This document shows positions 21,456-32,313 of a DNA stretch of 64,000 bases, one piece after another; the stretch's first letter is position 1, and each line of letters starts with the position of its first letter. The stretch covers positions 767,776-831,775 of the forward strand of contig NZ_KI519499.1 in assembly GCF_000482785.1 (NCBI RefSeq), in the 5' to 3' direction. Made by a program: the position numbers and the translations under genes. A model generated the notes under the pieces. The model did not search any database and was not told the DNA's origin. It was given only the letters and a program-made list of their open reading frames with translations. The DNA comes from Derxia gummosa DSM 723. Lineage in GTDB: Bacteria; Pseudomonadota; Gammaproteobacteria; Burkholderiales; Burkholderiaceae_E.

Positions 21456-22195
21456 CGGCCGGCACGCTCTGGCTGGTGCCGAACACGCTCGGCGCGCCCG
21501 AACCCGCGCTCGACGGCGAAGCCCGCGCCGCCTGGCTTGCGAGCCTGCTGCCCGCCGGCGTAATGGAAACCGCCGGCCGGCTCGACTACTTCATCGGCGA
21601 ACACGCCAAGTCCACGCGCGCCTTCCTCAAGCTCGTCGGCACGCAGCGGCCGGTGCAGGAAATCGAGATCGCCGAACTCAACATCAACACCCGCGCCGAG
21701 GCGCTGCCGGCTCTGCTCGCGCCGCTGCTGGCTGGGCGTGACGCCGGCCTCGTGTCGGAAGCCGGCGTGCCTGCCGTGGCCGATCCGGGAGCGATGCTCG
21801 TGCGGCTGGCCCACGCCAAGGGTGTGCCGGTGCGGCCGCTCGTCGGCCCAAGCTCGATCCTGATGGGCGTGATGGCCAGCGGACTCAACGGCCAGAGCTT
21901 CGCGTTCAACGGCTATCTGTCGACCGATCCGGCCGCGCGCGCCCAGCGTCTGCGCGAACTCGAAGCCCGCTCGCGCGCCGAGGGCCAGACCCAGGTCTTC
22001 ATCGAGACGCCCTATCGCAATCAGGCGCTGCTCGACGCACTGATCGCGACGCTCGTGCCCTCGACCCTGCTCTGCCTCGCCACCCATCTCGCGCTGCCCG
22101 ACGAGGCGGTCGAGATGCGACCTGTCAAGGCATGGAAGGGTGCGAAGCCCGCCTTCCACAAGAAACCGACGGTCTTTCTTTTTCTCGCCCAGTAG
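21452..22195 (+). CDS. RsmI-like (tetrapyrrole-methylase fold) SAM-dependent methyltransferase
   Basis: A 247-residue protein of the tetrapyrrole/corrin methylase fold. It has SEAGVPAVADPGAMLV, like the RsmI motif, then GPSSILMGVMASGLNGQSF, and VFIETPYRNQAL. It is related to RsmI (16S rRNA C1402 2'-O-methylation) but lacks RsmI's usual N-terminal start and C-terminal extension, so it is the separate short group found beside maf in betaproteobacteria. The substrate is unknown. The ATG overlaps the maf stop. Confidence 0.82.
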   Translation: MTAGTLWLVPNTLGAPEPALDGEARAAWLASLLPAGVMETAGRLDYFIGEHAKSTRAFLKLVGTQRPVQEIEIAELNINTRAEALPALLAPLLAGRDAGLVSEAGVPAVADPGAMLVRLAHAKGVPVRPLVGPSSILMGVMASGLNGQSFAFNGYLSTDPAARAQRLRELEARSRAEGQTQVFIETPYRNQALLDALIATLVPSTLLCLATHLALPDEAVEMRPVKAWKGAKPAFHKKPTVFLFLAQ

Positions 22196-22226
22196 CACGG
22201 TTAGGGCCGTGCCGGCCCACCCGCCT

Positions 22227-23219
22227 TCAGCGCCAGCCAGGCTGACCGCTGCCTGCCGTCGTGCGCGCGAGCACCTGACCGATGACCGTGCCCATCTCGG
22301 CGCCGAGCCGCTTGGTGATTCGGTCGAACGGGCTTTCCTGGACCGTGTAGTCGATAACGTCCTCGGCCTTGAACACGTCACGGGCCACGGTATTGACCGT
22401 GCCATAGCCGTCGGCCAGCCCCAGTTCCACCGCCTGCTCGCCGTTCCACACGAGGCCCGAGAACATGTCGGGCGTCTCCTTCAGGCGCTGGCCGCGCCCT
22501 TCGCGCACCACGCCGATGAACTGCCGGTGCACCGTGTCGAGGATCGATTGGATGTGCTCGCGCTGCTTGTCATTCACCGGCGTGAAGGGATCGAGGAAAT
22601 CCTTGTTCTCGCCCGCCGTGTACACGCGCCGCTCGACGCCGAGTTTCTTCAGCAACTCGACCGCGCCGAAGGAATCCATGATCACGCCGATCGAACCGAC
22701 CAGACTTGCCTTGTCCACATAGATGTTCTCGGCGGCCGCCGCGATGTAGTAACCGCCCGAGGCACACATCTCCTGCACCACCACATGCACCGGCTTGTCC
22801 GGATGCAGGCCGCGCAGCCGCTTGATCTCGTCGGCCACCATGCCCGCCTGCACCGGCGAGCCGCCCGGGCTGTTGATGAGCAGCACCACTCCCTTCGCGA
22901 ACTTGTTGTCGAAGGCATCGTCGAGCGCCTCGATCACGCGATCGGCCGAGTTGCGGCCGCGCGAATCGATCTCGCCGTCGATCGTGACCAGCGCCGTGTG
23001 CTCGGTCGTGGGCGATTCGAGCGTCGTGGCCATGTGCGCGCTGCGCAGTCCCGACGACAGTGCCCAGACGATCACCACCAGCGTCACCACGCGAAAGAAG
23101 ATGCGCCAGCGGCGCGCCGCGCGCTGTTCGGCCAGCGTGCCCAGCACGAGCTTTTCGAGAACCTCGCGTTCCCACTTCGGGTCGTTGCGACCGGATTGCG
23201 GCTCGTTCGCGTCAGTCAT
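22227..23219 (-). CDS. sppA: Signal peptide peptidase SppA, 36-kDa type
   Basis: A membrane-anchored S49 serine protease that degrades cleaved signal peptides. The protein has 330 residues with a single N-terminal helix at about 40-58. The Ser-Lys dyad can be placed: S154 in CASGGYY and K206 in AGENKDF, with the 52-residue spacing known for the short SppA form. Other family blocks are LLINSPGGSP and SIGVIMD. It overlaps the upstream Rieske gene by eight bases and converges with the methyltransferase gene. Confidence 0.95.
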   Translation of the reverse strand: MTDANEPQSGRNDPKWEREVLEKLVLGTLAEQRAARRWRIFFRVVTLVVIVWALSSGLRSAHMATTLESPTTEHTALVTIDGEIDSRGRNSADRVIEALDDAFDNKFAKGVVLLINSPGGSPVQAGMVADEIKRLRGLHPDKPVHVVVQEMCASGGYYIAAAAENIYVDKASLVGSIGVIMDSFGAVELLKKLGVERRVYTAGENKDFLDPFTPVNDKQREHIQSILDTVHRQFIGVVREGRGQRLKETPDMFSGLVWNGEQAVELGLADGYGTVNTVARDVFKAEDVIDYTVQESPFDRITKRLGAEMGTVIGQVLARTTAGSGQPGWR

Positions 23220-23616
23220 GGCGGTTTGTTGTTGTGATCGGAGGAAGAAGGTTGCCGCGCGAAATCCAGCCGATCACGCCCTCGCGGATCTCGATCGGCA
23301 CAGGCAGCAGACGGTCGCGCACGCAGGGCCCGCTCACGCAGATTCCCGTGTCCGGGGCGTAGGCGGCACCGTGAACCGAGCATAGCAAGTAATCCCCGGC
23401 GCTATCGAAGAACTGCCCGGGCACCCAGTCGAGTTCGACGGCGACATGTCGGCACTGATTCACCCAGCCATGCACGACGCCGCGATGACGCACGACGAAG
23501 CCCGTCACCGCCTCCGGCCCGCGCGGCATGCGCAGGCTCATATCGAAGCGGATGCCCGCACCGCGCTCGGTCAGCTCACCCTCGGGCGCGATTGGAATCC
23601 AGTCGGGCGTGTTCAA
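23212..23616 (-). CDS. Small Rieske [2Fe-2S] protein
   Basis: A 134-residue soluble protein with one Rieske centre: Cys-x-His in QCRHV and Cys-x2-His in LCSVHGA, 29 residues apart overall. There are no extra disulfide cysteines, so it is a ferredoxin-like, low-potential type rather than a bc1 type. It overlaps sppA and the HAD gene by a few bases on each side, so the three are co-translated. Its redox partner is not evident here. Confidence 0.88.
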   Translation of the reverse strand: MNTPDWIPIAPEGELTERGAGIRFDMSLRMPRGPEAVTGFVVRHRGVVHGWVNQCRHVAVELDWVPGQFFDSAGDYLLCSVHGAAYAPDTGICVSGPCVRDRLLPVPIEIREGVIGWISRGNLLPPITTTNRHD

Positions 23617-24290
23617 GCGTTCGCCTCCAGCCAGCCGGCCAGTTCCGGCACCGACGCGAACACGCCGAGCGACGGACTGGCCTCCAGTTCGGCCCTCGGA
23701 TGCGCGCCCCAGGCCACACCCAGACCGTCGACACGCGCATTCGCCGCCATCTGCAGGTCGTGGGTCGTGTCGCCGATCATCAGCGCGCGACCGCGCTCGA
23801 CGCCGAGCAGGTCGGTCAGGTCGAGCAGCATGCCGGGATGCGGCTTGGAAAAGCTCTCGTCGGCGCAGCGCGTCGCGTCGAACAGCTGGCCGATGCCGGC
23901 CACGCCGAGCGCCCGCGTCAGCCCGAGCCGCGACTTGCCCGTCGCCACGCCGAGAAAGAAGCCGCGCTCCTTCAACCGCAGCAGCATCTCGTGCGCGCCC
24001 GCGAACAGCACCAGCTCATGGTCACGGCCAAGGTAGTGGAAGCGGTAGCGCTCGACCAGCTCGGGGATGCGCGCCTCGTCCAGATCCGGCACCGCGTAGC
24101 GCAGCGCGTCATGCAGTCCGAGGCCGATCACATGCGAGGCCCGCTCGCGCGACGGCACCGGCAGGCCGAGATCGCGGCAGGCGAGCTGGATGCTCTGCGC
24201 GATGGTCGGCGTCGAGTCCATCAGGGTGCCATCCCAGTCGAAAACGATCAGGTCGTATCGGCGCGGACGTCCGGCGCTCGCTTCAGGCAT
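23613..24290 (-). CDS. HAD-superfamily phosphatase, phosphoglycolate phosphatase-like
   Basis: There are 225 residues with the HAD motifs in order: nucleophile FDWDGTLMDS (D18, D20), the motif II threonine in GVATGKS, the lysine in SKPHPGM and the acidic GDTTHDLQMA. The helical cap of subclass IA lies between. It resembles Gph-type phosphatases but the substrate cannot be told from sequence. The ATG at 24290 overlaps the rluC stop by eight bases. Confidence 0.88.
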   Translation of the reverse strand: MPEASAGRPRRYDLIVFDWDGTLMDSTPTIAQSIQLACRDLGLPVPSRERASHVIGLGLHDALRYAVPDLDEARIPELVERYRFHYLGRDHELVLFAGAHEMLLRLKERGFFLGVATGKSRLGLTRALGVAGIGQLFDATRCADESFSKPHPGMLLDLTDLLGVERGRALMIGDTTHDLQMAANARVDGLGVAWGAHPRAELEASPSLGVFASVPELAGWLEANA

Positions 24291-25299
24291 GGCGCAGCTT
24301 CTCCAGGTAGTTAAGGCATTCGGCGGGCAGCGGTGCCTCGATCGCAAGCCGCTCGCCCGTCACCGGATGGTCGATCCCGAGACGCGCCGCGTGCAGGAAC
24401 ATGCGCTTGAGGCCATGGCGCGCGAGCAATTTGTTGAGCGCGAAGTCGCCGTACTTCGGATCGCCGAGAATCGGATGACCGCTCGATGCCAGATGCACCC
24501 GGATCTGATGGGTGCGGCCGGTCCTAAGGTCGCACTCGACCAGCGTCGCGTCCGCCGGATCGACCGGCAATGCGGCGAAGCGTTCATTCACCGACACGAT
24601 CGTGTGCGCGGTCATCGCGTTCGGATCGCTCGCGTCGGTCACGCGCACCTGGCGCTCGCCATTCGCGTCGGTGAACTTGAACAGCGGCATGCGCAGATGC
24701 TGGCGCGGGTTCACCACCCGGCCCGACACCAGCGCGAGATAGCGCTTGTCGGTCGTGCCGGCCTTGATCTGCTCGTGCAGGTTGACGAGCGCCGAACGCT
24801 TCTTGGCCAGCATGAGGATGCCGCTCGTCTCGCGGTCGAGCCGATGCACCAGCTCCAGATAACGCGCCTGCGGCCGGGCCGCGCGCAGCTGCTCGATCAC
24901 GCCGAAGCTCACGCCCGAGCCTCCATGCACCGCCACGCCCACCGGCTTGTTGACGATGAGCAACTCGGCGTCCTCGTGCAGCACCGGGAATTCGGCGCCG
25001 GGCACGACTTGGGGGGCACGCACGGCGATACGGATCGGCGGGACGCGGAGCTGGTCGCCCGCGACGAGCCGATAATCGACCGTCACGCGGCCGCGGTTGA
25101 CGCGCACCTCGCCATCGCGGATCACGCGATAGACGTGGCTCTTGGGCACGCCCTTGCACACGCGCATCAGGAAGTTGTCGAGGCGCTGACCTTCGTCTTC
25201 GCTGCCGATTTCGAGCATGTTGACCTTGTCGGCCCGCAATTCGAGGCCACCGGCGGACGCCCTGCCCGGGATGGGTTGACTTTTGCCCAAGTGATTCAT
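24283..25299 (-). CDS. rluC: 23S rRNA pseudouridine synthase RluC
   Basis: Isomerises uridines 955, 2504 and 2580 (E. coli numbering) of 23S rRNA. The 338 residues carry an N-terminal S4 domain (RLDNFLMRVCKGVPKSHVY) and the RluA-family catalytic motif HRLDRETSGILMLAK with the active Asp, plus RTHQIRVHLASSGHPI. The gene is divergent from rne, exactly as in E. coli and many proteobacteria; the intervening 711 bases hold the rne leader. Confidence 0.95.
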   Translation of the reverse strand: MNHLGKSQPIPGRASAGGLELRADKVNMLEIGSEDEGQRLDNFLMRVCKGVPKSHVYRVIRDGEVRVNRGRVTVDYRLVAGDQLRVPPIRIAVRAPQVVPGAEFPVLHEDAELLIVNKPVGVAVHGGSGVSFGVIEQLRAARPQARYLELVHRLDRETSGILMLAKKRSALVNLHEQIKAGTTDKRYLALVSGRVVNPRQHLRMPLFKFTDANGERQVRVTDASDPNAMTAHTIVSVNERFAALPVDPADATLVECDLRTGRTHQIRVHLASSGHPILGDPKYGDFALNKLLARHGLKRMFLHAARLGIDHPVTGERLAIEAPLPAECLNYLEKLRHA

Positions 25300-25310
25300 T
25301 TACCTTATAG
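25283..25310 (+). promoter_or_regulatory. Candidate sigma-70 promoter of rne
   Basis: TTGCCC (25283-25288) and TTATAG (25305-25310) are separated by 16 bases and face rne. The element overlaps the rluC start codon at 25299, so the divergent genes may compete. If used, it gives an rne leader of roughly 690 bases. Confidence 0.45.
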
Positions 25311-26010
25311 TCTGCCGGTTGCTTCAGCGCCTTGAACGCCTTTTGCAAGCGAAAAGGCGGAACCCGCCAAAGCCGGTTTCCCATTCAATTCCTGCTGACA
25401 ATTGCCGCAGGAAACCCCGGGAAATCGCGCTGGCCGCGTCATTTCCCCGCCGCTTTGCCGCTCAGGCGCCCTGTCGAATGCGAAAAAAAAAGCAATTGGG
25501 TAGGCCCGTTCCCAGCAATCCAGCGGCCCGGGTCGTTCACCGCAAAGAACGAGATTAACTTAGCAAGCCCGTTTGTTTGGCGTTCGCGCGAAGGCCGATA
25601 CCGCAATGCAGTATCGGCACGCTGCGGGCGTACCGGATGATTACCGCAAAGGTCAGGTTGTGCCCGATGCGCCCGAATGGCGGCATCGGTTGCGTTGCTT
25701 GGATGTTCCCGGGATGCCGGGACCCACGCCGTCCGCAGAATGCACCGCCGGGAGTTTCCGCCGCGTCCGTGAAGGCTGCATGTGCGATTCCCGAGCCGTT
25801 CGTTGCTTCGCGACGGCAGTCATGACGTCGTTTTCTGGCGTCGCGGGTCCGTCTTTCCGTCGTTCGCCCGGCATTACGCTCGACACCTGACCGCAAGGCC
25901 CGGGGACGCGATCGGCGCGATCGCCTCTCCCCGCCCCAGCGACTCCGGCGCGCCGCCGCAGCCTTTCCCGCCAGCACCGCTCGCGTGGCTTGCCCCAACC
26001 GAGGGGACCC
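25300..26010 (+). other. rne 5' leader / rluC-rne intergenic region
   Basis: This 711-base stretch holds no gene I can support: the open frames across it show no family-like sequence. It contains an A9 tract near 25484-25495, unusual in this GC-rich context, and several GC-rich hairpin-capable segments. In E. coli the long rne leader lets RNase E cleave its own mRNA and so control its level. A long leader in the same place suggests the same autoregulation, but no conserved element could be aligned by eye. Confidence 0.5.
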
Positions 26011-29000
26011 ATGAAGCGCATGCTTTTCAATGCGACGCAGGCCGAAGAGCTTCGCGTCGCGATCGTCGATGGACAGAAACTCGTCGACATCGATATCGAG
26101 ACGGCCGGGCGCGAACAGCGCAAGTCCAACATCTACAAGGGTGTCATCACCCGCATCGAGCCATCGCTTGAAGCGTGCTTCGTCAATTACGGCGAGGACC
26201 GGCACGGCTTCCTGTCGTTCAAGGATGTGGCGCGCAGCTACTTCCGTGACGGCGTCAATCCGCGCGAAGCCACCATCAAGGAGGCGCTGCGCGAGGGTCA
26301 GGAACTGATCGTCCAGGTCGAGAAGGAAGAGCGCGGCAACAAGGGCGCGGCGCTGACCACCTTCATCTCGCTGGCCGGCCGTTATCTGGTGCTGATGCCC
26401 AACAACCCGCGCGGCGGCGGCGTGTCACGTCGCGTCGAAGGCGAGGATCGCCAGGAACTGCGCGAGGCGCTCGACCAGGTCGAGGTGCCGGAAGGCATGT
26501 CGATCATCGCGCGCACGGCGGCCATCGGCCGCAGCGCCGAAGAGCTGCGCTGGGACCTGAACTACCTCCTCCAGCTCTGGACCGCGATCGAGAGCGCCGC
26601 GAACGAGAACCGCGCGCCGATCCTGATCTATCTGGAATCGAGCCTGGTGGTGCGCGCGATCCGCGACTACTTCCAGCCCGACATCGGCGAGATCCTGGTC
26701 GATACCGACGACATCTTCGAGCAGGCCAAGAGCTTCATGTCGGTGGTGATGCCCGACCTGATCCATCGCGTGAAGCGCTACCGCGACGACGTGCCGTTGT
26801 TCTCGCGCTTCCAGATCGAGCATCAGATCGAGACGGCCTATTCGCGCGAGGTGCGCCTGCCGTCGGGCGGCGCGGTGGTCATCGACCACACCGAGGCGCT
26901 GGTCGCGATCGACGTGAACTCGGCGCGCGCGACGCGCGGTTCCGACATCGAGACGACCGCCCTCAACACCAACCTCGAAGCCGCCGACGAAGTGGCGCGC
27001 CAGCTGCGGCTGCGTGACCTGGGCGGGCTGATCGTCATCGACTTCATCGACATGGAGTCGAGCAAGAACCAGCGCGAGGTCGAGCAGCGTCTGAAGGACG
27101 CGCTGCGCGTGGACCGCGCGCGCGTGCAGATGGGCAAGATCAGCCGTTTCGGGCTGATGGAGCTGTCGCGCCAGCGCCTGCGTCCGTCGCTGTCCGAAGG
27201 CAGCCATGTGACCTGCCCGCGCTGCAACGGCACCGGCGTCATCCGCGACACCGAGTCGAGCGCGCTGCACATCCTCCGGATCATCCAGGAGGAAGCGATG
27301 AAGGAGAACACCGCGGCGGTGCACTGCCAGGTGCCGATCGATGTGGCGGCCTTCCTGCTGAACGAGAAGCGCAACGAGATCTCTCAGGTCGAGGCGCGTC
27401 ACAAGGTCGAGATCGTCCTCATCCCCAACAAGCATCTCGAAACGCCGCACCACACGCTGGAGCGTCTGCGTCACGACGATTCGCGTCTGGAAAGCGGCAA
27501 GGCCAGCTACGAGATGGCGGTCGAGCCGGAGCACACCGGCTATTCCAAGCGCGAGGAGCGCGAGGCCAAGCCGCGCCAGGAAGCCGTCGTGAAGGGCGTG
27601 CTGCCCGAGCAGCCCGCGCCGACGGCGGCCGTGCCCGCGCCGGTCGAACCGGTGGTCGAGGCGCCCGTGCTGGCGCCGGCCGCCGTGCCGGCGCCCGTGG
27701 CGCTGGTGCTGCCCGTGCCCGCGCCGCAGCCGGCCGGCCTGATCGACCGCATCTTCGGCTGGTTCCGCCGTCCGGCGCCCGCGCCGATGCCGGCGCCGCA
27801 GCCGGTCGTGCCAGGTCCGGCGCCGGCGCCAGCCGTGGCCGCTTCGGTGCCCGCCGCCGCGCCGGCCGCGCGCGATGCCGCCGCGCCGCGTGATCGCAGC
27901 ACGCAAGCCCGTGACGGCCGTGGCCGCCGCGAACGTACCGAAGGCGAAGGCCCGCGCCGCGAAGGCCGTGGCGCCGAAGGCCGCGAACCGCGCGCCGAGG
28001 GACGTGGCGAAGCCCGCAACGGCGAGCCGCGCAATGGCGAGGCCCGCAACGGCGAAGGCCGTGGCAGCCGTGGCGAACGTCCGCCGCGCGCCGAGCGCGA
28101 ACCGCGCGAAGGCCGCGAGCCGCGTGAAGCCCGCGAACCGCGCGAGCCCCGTGCCGAACGCGAGCCCCGTGCCGAGCGTGAACCGCGCGCCGACCGTGAC
28201 GCCAACGCCGAGCGCGATGGCCAGCCGCGTGGCGAACGCGAAGGCCGGGGTCGTCGTGGCGAACGCCGCCCGCGCCCCGAAGCCGCCGTCGAGGCCATCG
28301 AGCCGACGACGGTCGCCGAGGCCGTCGTCGCGACCGAGGTCGTGATCGCCGAAGGCATTGCCGGCGCGCCGGCTCCCGCCGCCGTCGAGACAGCCGTCGC
28401 CGACACCGGCGCCGAAGTCCTGGCCGGCGATGACGCCGCCGACGGTACCGAAGGCGCCGAAGGCCGTGACGGTGAGGTCCGCCGTCGTCGCCGTGGCCGT
28501 CGCGGTGGCCGTGGTCGCGGCGAGCGTCGCGAAGGCGCAGCCGATGGCCTCGACGCCGCCGAGGGCGAAGACGCGGTCGCACCGACCGCCGAGCTGTCGC
28601 CCGCCCAGGCCGGCACGCTCGAACTCGCCCACGCGAGCCTCGAAGCCGGTGCCGCGCCCGACGCGGTGGGCACGCCCGCCGCCGAGCCGGCAGCCAGCGT
28701 CGCAGACGCGCCGGCCCTGCCCGCGACCACCGTCACCGAGCCGGACGTGACCGAAGCCGCTGCGCCGACCCCGGCCGTCGCGCCGGTCGCCGAGACGCCC
28801 GCTGTCGAGCTGGCAACCGCCGAACCGGTCACGGATGCGGCTCCCGCAGAGTCGGTGATCGTCGTCGCACCGGCAGCCACCACGTCGGTCGTCGAGGCGC
28901 CGGTCGCGGTCGAGCCAGTCGTGATCGCGGCTGGTGCCGAGCTGGCCGATACGCCGGCGATCGAGCCCACGGCCACGCCTGACCCGGTTGCCGTCACCCA

Positions 29001-29364
29001 GACCGAGGCCGCTCCCGCGGCGGTCGAGACGCCGGCAGTCGAAGCTGCCTCCGCGCCGGCCGAAGCCGGCACCGAGGCGGCCGTCGAGACGATCAGCTCG
29101 GCCCCCGCCGCAAGCGAAGCGCCCGTCGCGCCGGCCACCCGCAGCGATGCCGTCGGTGACCTGCGCACGATGCTGGCCTCGGCCGGCATGGCCCTGGTCG
29201 AGACCGACTCGGCCAAGCTGGCCGCCGCGCGCGCCTCGGCCGCCGCCGCCCCCGCGCCGGCGCGCGTGCCGCGCGAGCGCAAGCCGGTCGTCGTCGAGGA
29301 CACGGGGCCGCTCGTGCTGGTCGAGACCCGCGCCAGCGGCAGCCAGCCGCCGGCCCAGCCCTGA
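26011..29364 (+). CDS. rne: Ribonuclease E
   Basis: The endoribonuclease at the core of the RNA degradosome. The ATG at 26011 ([25 protein letters not shown] upstream) gives 1117 residues. The catalytic half has an S1 domain (about 35-125), metal-binding D301 ([11 protein letters not shown]) and D344 (LIVIDFIDM), and the Zn-link CPRC (C402, C405). A short amphipathic segment [11 protein letters not shown] at 577-587 fits a membrane anchor. After it come an Arg/Glu/Gly-rich block (about 635-755) with REPR-type repeats, then a long Ala/Val/Pro/Glu tail and a conserved-looking end LVLVETR. The tail is presumably the disordered scaffold for RNA and partner proteins. Confidence 0.96.
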   Translation: MKRMLFNATQAEELRVAIVDGQKLVDIDIETAGREQRKSNIYKGVITRIEPSLEACFVNYGEDRHGFLSFKDVARSYFRDGVNPREATIKEALREGQELIVQVEKEERGNKGAALTTFISLAGRYLVLMPNNPRGGGVSRRVEGEDRQELREALDQVEVPEGMSIIARTAAIGRSAEELRWDLNYLLQLWTAIESAANENRAPILIYLESSLVVRAIRDYFQPDIGEILVDTDDIFEQAKSFMSVVMPDLIHRVKRYRDDVPLFSRFQIEHQIETAYSREVRLPSGGAVVIDHTEALVAIDVNSARATRGSDIETTALNTNLEAADEVARQLRLRDLGGLIVIDFIDMESSKNQREVEQRLKDALRVDRARVQMGKISRFGLMELSRQRLRPSLSEGSHVTCPRCNGTGVIRDTESSALHILRIIQEEAMKENTAAVHCQVPIDVAAFLLNEKRNEISQVEARHKVEIVLIPNKHLETPHHTLERLRHDDSRLESGKASYEMAVEPEHTGYSKREEREAKPRQEAVVKGVLPEQPAPTAAVPAPVEPVVEAPVLAPAAVPAPVALVLPVPAPQPAGLIDRIFGWFRRPAPAPMPAPQPVVPGPAPAPAVAASVPAAAPAARDAAAPRDRSTQARDGRGRRERTEGEGPRREGRGAEGREPRAEGRGEARNGEPRNGEARNGEGRGSRGERPPRAEREPREGREPREAREPREPRAEREPRAEREPRADRDANAERDGQPRGEREGRGRRGERRPRPEAAVEAIEPTTVAEAVVATEVVIAEGIAGAPAPAAVETAVADTGAEVLAGDDAADGTEGAEGRDGEVRRRRRGRRGGRGRGERREGAADGLDAAEGEDAVAPTAELSPAQAGTLELAHASLEAGAAPDAVGTPAAEPAASVADAPALPATTVTEPDVTEAAAPTPAVAPVAETPAVELATAEPVTDAAPAESVIVVAPAATTSVVEAPVAVEPVVIAAGAELADTPAIEPTATPDPVAVTQTEAAPAAVETPAVEAASAPAEAGTEAAVETISSAPAASEAPVAPATRSDAVGDLRTMLASAGMALVETDSAKLAAARASAAAAPAPARVPRERKPVVVEDTGPLVLVETRASGSQPPAQP
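28081..28230 (+). repeat. Short in-frame repeats coding for REPR/AERE units in rne
   Basis: Degenerate 12-18-base units built on CGCGAACCGCGC and GAGCCCCGTGCC code for residues about 691-740 of RNase E ([18 protein letters not shown]). They look like replication-slippage repeats in a disordered arginine-rich RNA-binding segment, so repeat number may vary between strains. Confidence 0.7.
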
Positions 29365-29404
29365 GGCACGGCCCGCCGCGCGCGGGCCGTGAACCGCACC
29401 GCAC

Positions 29405-29436
29405 GAAAAAGGGCGATCCTCGGATCGCCCTTTTTC
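29405..29436. terminator. Bidirectional intrinsic terminator between rne and fumC
   Basis: A perfect 15-base inverted repeat (29405-29419 with 29422-29436) with a GGGCGAT/ATCGCCC core flanked by A5 and T5. It works in both directions and separates the convergent rne (plus) and fumC (minus). The centre is tight, so the top base pairs are probably open in the RNA. Confidence 0.9.
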
Positions 29437-29491
29437 ATTTCCGCCGGTCGCCCGGCCCTTCCGAGCACCGGACTTACGGCAGCCGCGCCGC

Positions 29492-30889
29492 CTACACCAT
29501 CCGAGCCGGATTCACCCAGGCATCGAACTCCTCGGCCGTCACATGGCCGAGCGCGAGCGCAGCGGCCTTCAGCGTCGTGCCTTCGGCATGCGCCTTCTTG
29601 GCGATCTGCGCCGACTTGTCGTAGCCGATGTGCGGGTTGAGCGCCGTCACCAGCATCAGGCTGCGCTCGACCAGCTCGGCGATGCGCGCCTCGTTGGGCG
29701 TGATGCCCGCGACGCAGTGGGTCGCGAACGATTCCATCGCGTCGGCCAGCAGCACCGCGCTGTGCAGGAAATTGCGCGCGATGAGCGGCTTGAACACGTT
29801 CAGCTCGAAATTGCCGCTCGCCGCGCCGATGGCGAGTGCCGCGTCATTGCCCATCACTTGGGCCGCCACCATCGTCAGCGCTTCGCACTGTGTCGGGTTG
29901 ACCTTGCCCGGCATGATCGAGCTGCCCGGCTCGTTCTCGGGAATGCTCAGTTCGCCCAGGCCGGAGCGCGGCCCGCTCGCGAGCCAGCGGATGTCGTTGG
30001 CGATCTTCATGAGCGCGACCGCCAGCGTGCGCAACGCCCCATGCGCGAAGCTGGCCGGCTCGTGCCCCGCGAGCGCGGCGAACCTGTTGGGCGCGGTCAC
30101 GAAGGGCAGCCCGCTCAGCCGCGCGACCTCGGCCGCGACCCGCTCGCCGAACTGCGGATGCGCATTCAGCCCGGTGCCGACCGCCGTCCCGCCGATCGCC
30201 AGTTCGTGCAGCGGCGGCAGCGTCGCCTCGATCGCCCGGCGCGCGATGTCGAGCTGGGCCACATAGCCCGAGAACTCCTGGCCGAGCGTGAGCGGCGTCG
30301 CGTCCTGCAGGTGGGTGCGACCGATCTTCACGATATGGACGAAGGCCTGGCTCTTGTCGGCCAGCGCCGCGCGCAGCGTCTGGAGCGCCGGCAGCACGCG
30401 CTGCGCGAGCGTCTGGGCAGCTGCGATGTGCAGAGCGGTCGGAAAGGTGTCGTTCGATGACTGGCCGCGGTTGACGTCGTCGTTCGGATGCACGAGCCGC
30501 GTCTCGCCGCGATCGCCGCCGAGCAGCTCGCTCGCGCGGTTGGCGATCACCTCGTTGACGTTCATGTTCGTCTGCGTGCCCGAGCCGGTCTGCCAGACCG
30601 AGAGCGGAAATTCGTCGTCGAGATGGCCGGCGATCACCTCGTCGGCCGCCTCGGCGATGGCGGACGCCTTGTCGGCCGGCAGCTGGCCGAGCGCATTGTT
30701 GACGCTCGCCGCGGCGCGCTTGACCAGCGCGAGCGCACGCACGATCTCGCACGGCATGCGGTCGTCGCCGATCGCGAAATGCTGGAGCGAACGCTGGGTC
30801 TGCGCGCCCCAGAGTCGGTCGTCGGGCACGGCGATCGGACCGAAGGAATCGCTCTCGGTGCGCGTCGGCTCGGATGAAAAGGCTTGCAT
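29492..30889 (-). CDS. fumC: Class II fumarate hydratase
   Basis: Interconverts fumarate and malate in the TCA cycle; iron-independent. There are 465 residues from the ATG at 30889 with GGGAGA upstream. The superfamily signature [11 protein letters not shown] is intact, as are [14 protein letters not shown]-like ([18 protein letters not shown]) and [14 protein letters not shown]. The open frame continues far upstream across moaA on the other strand, which is an antisense artefact. It is divergent from moaA. Confidence 0.97.
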   Translation of the reverse strand: MQAFSSEPTRTESDSFGPIAVPDDRLWGAQTQRSLQHFAIGDDRMPCEIVRALALVKRAAASVNNALGQLPADKASAIAEAADEVIAGHLDDEFPLSVWQTGSGTQTNMNVNEVIANRASELLGGDRGETRLVHPNDDVNRGQSSNDTFPTALHIAAAQTLAQRVLPALQTLRAALADKSQAFVHIVKIGRTHLQDATPLTLGQEFSGYVAQLDIARRAIEATLPPLHELAIGGTAVGTGLNAHPQFGERVAAEVARLSGLPFVTAPNRFAALAGHEPASFAHGALRTLAVALMKIANDIRWLASGPRSGLGELSIPENEPGSSIMPGKVNPTQCEALTMVAAQVMGNDAALAIGAASGNFELNVFKPLIARNFLHSAVLLADAMESFATHCVAGITPNEARIAELVERSLMLVTALNPHIGYDKSAQIAKKAHAEGTTLKAAALALGHVTAEEFDAWVNPARMV

Positions 30890-31045
30890 CGTGAATCTCC
30901 CGCGAGCCGTCGCGCGGCCCGTCCGGAATTGTCCCGGCTGGCGGGATGCGCCGGCGCCAGGCGAAGCATCGCGTTGCATTCGCGCGCGCCTTCCCGCACT
31001 TGTCCGGAGAGCGCGCCGACGCGCGGCCGCTACACTCGCCGGCTC

Positions 31046-32233
<1,188 letters not shown>

Positions 32234-32313
32234 GGCGGGCGCCGACGGCGGCACGCGCTGCCGCGCACCTGAAGCCGTCGCGGATCGCGCCGCTCACGCC
32301 AGCCGGCGCCGCT

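Noticed and set aside
25276-25281. TTGACT as the -35 box of the rne promoter
   Set aside because: It is 23 bases from TTATAG, too far; TTGCCC at 25283 gives a 16-base spacer.
28081-28230. Short repeats that could be taken for a CRISPR or satellite array
   Set aside because: They are in-frame codon repeats inside rne, with no unique spacers, coding for REPR-type residues.
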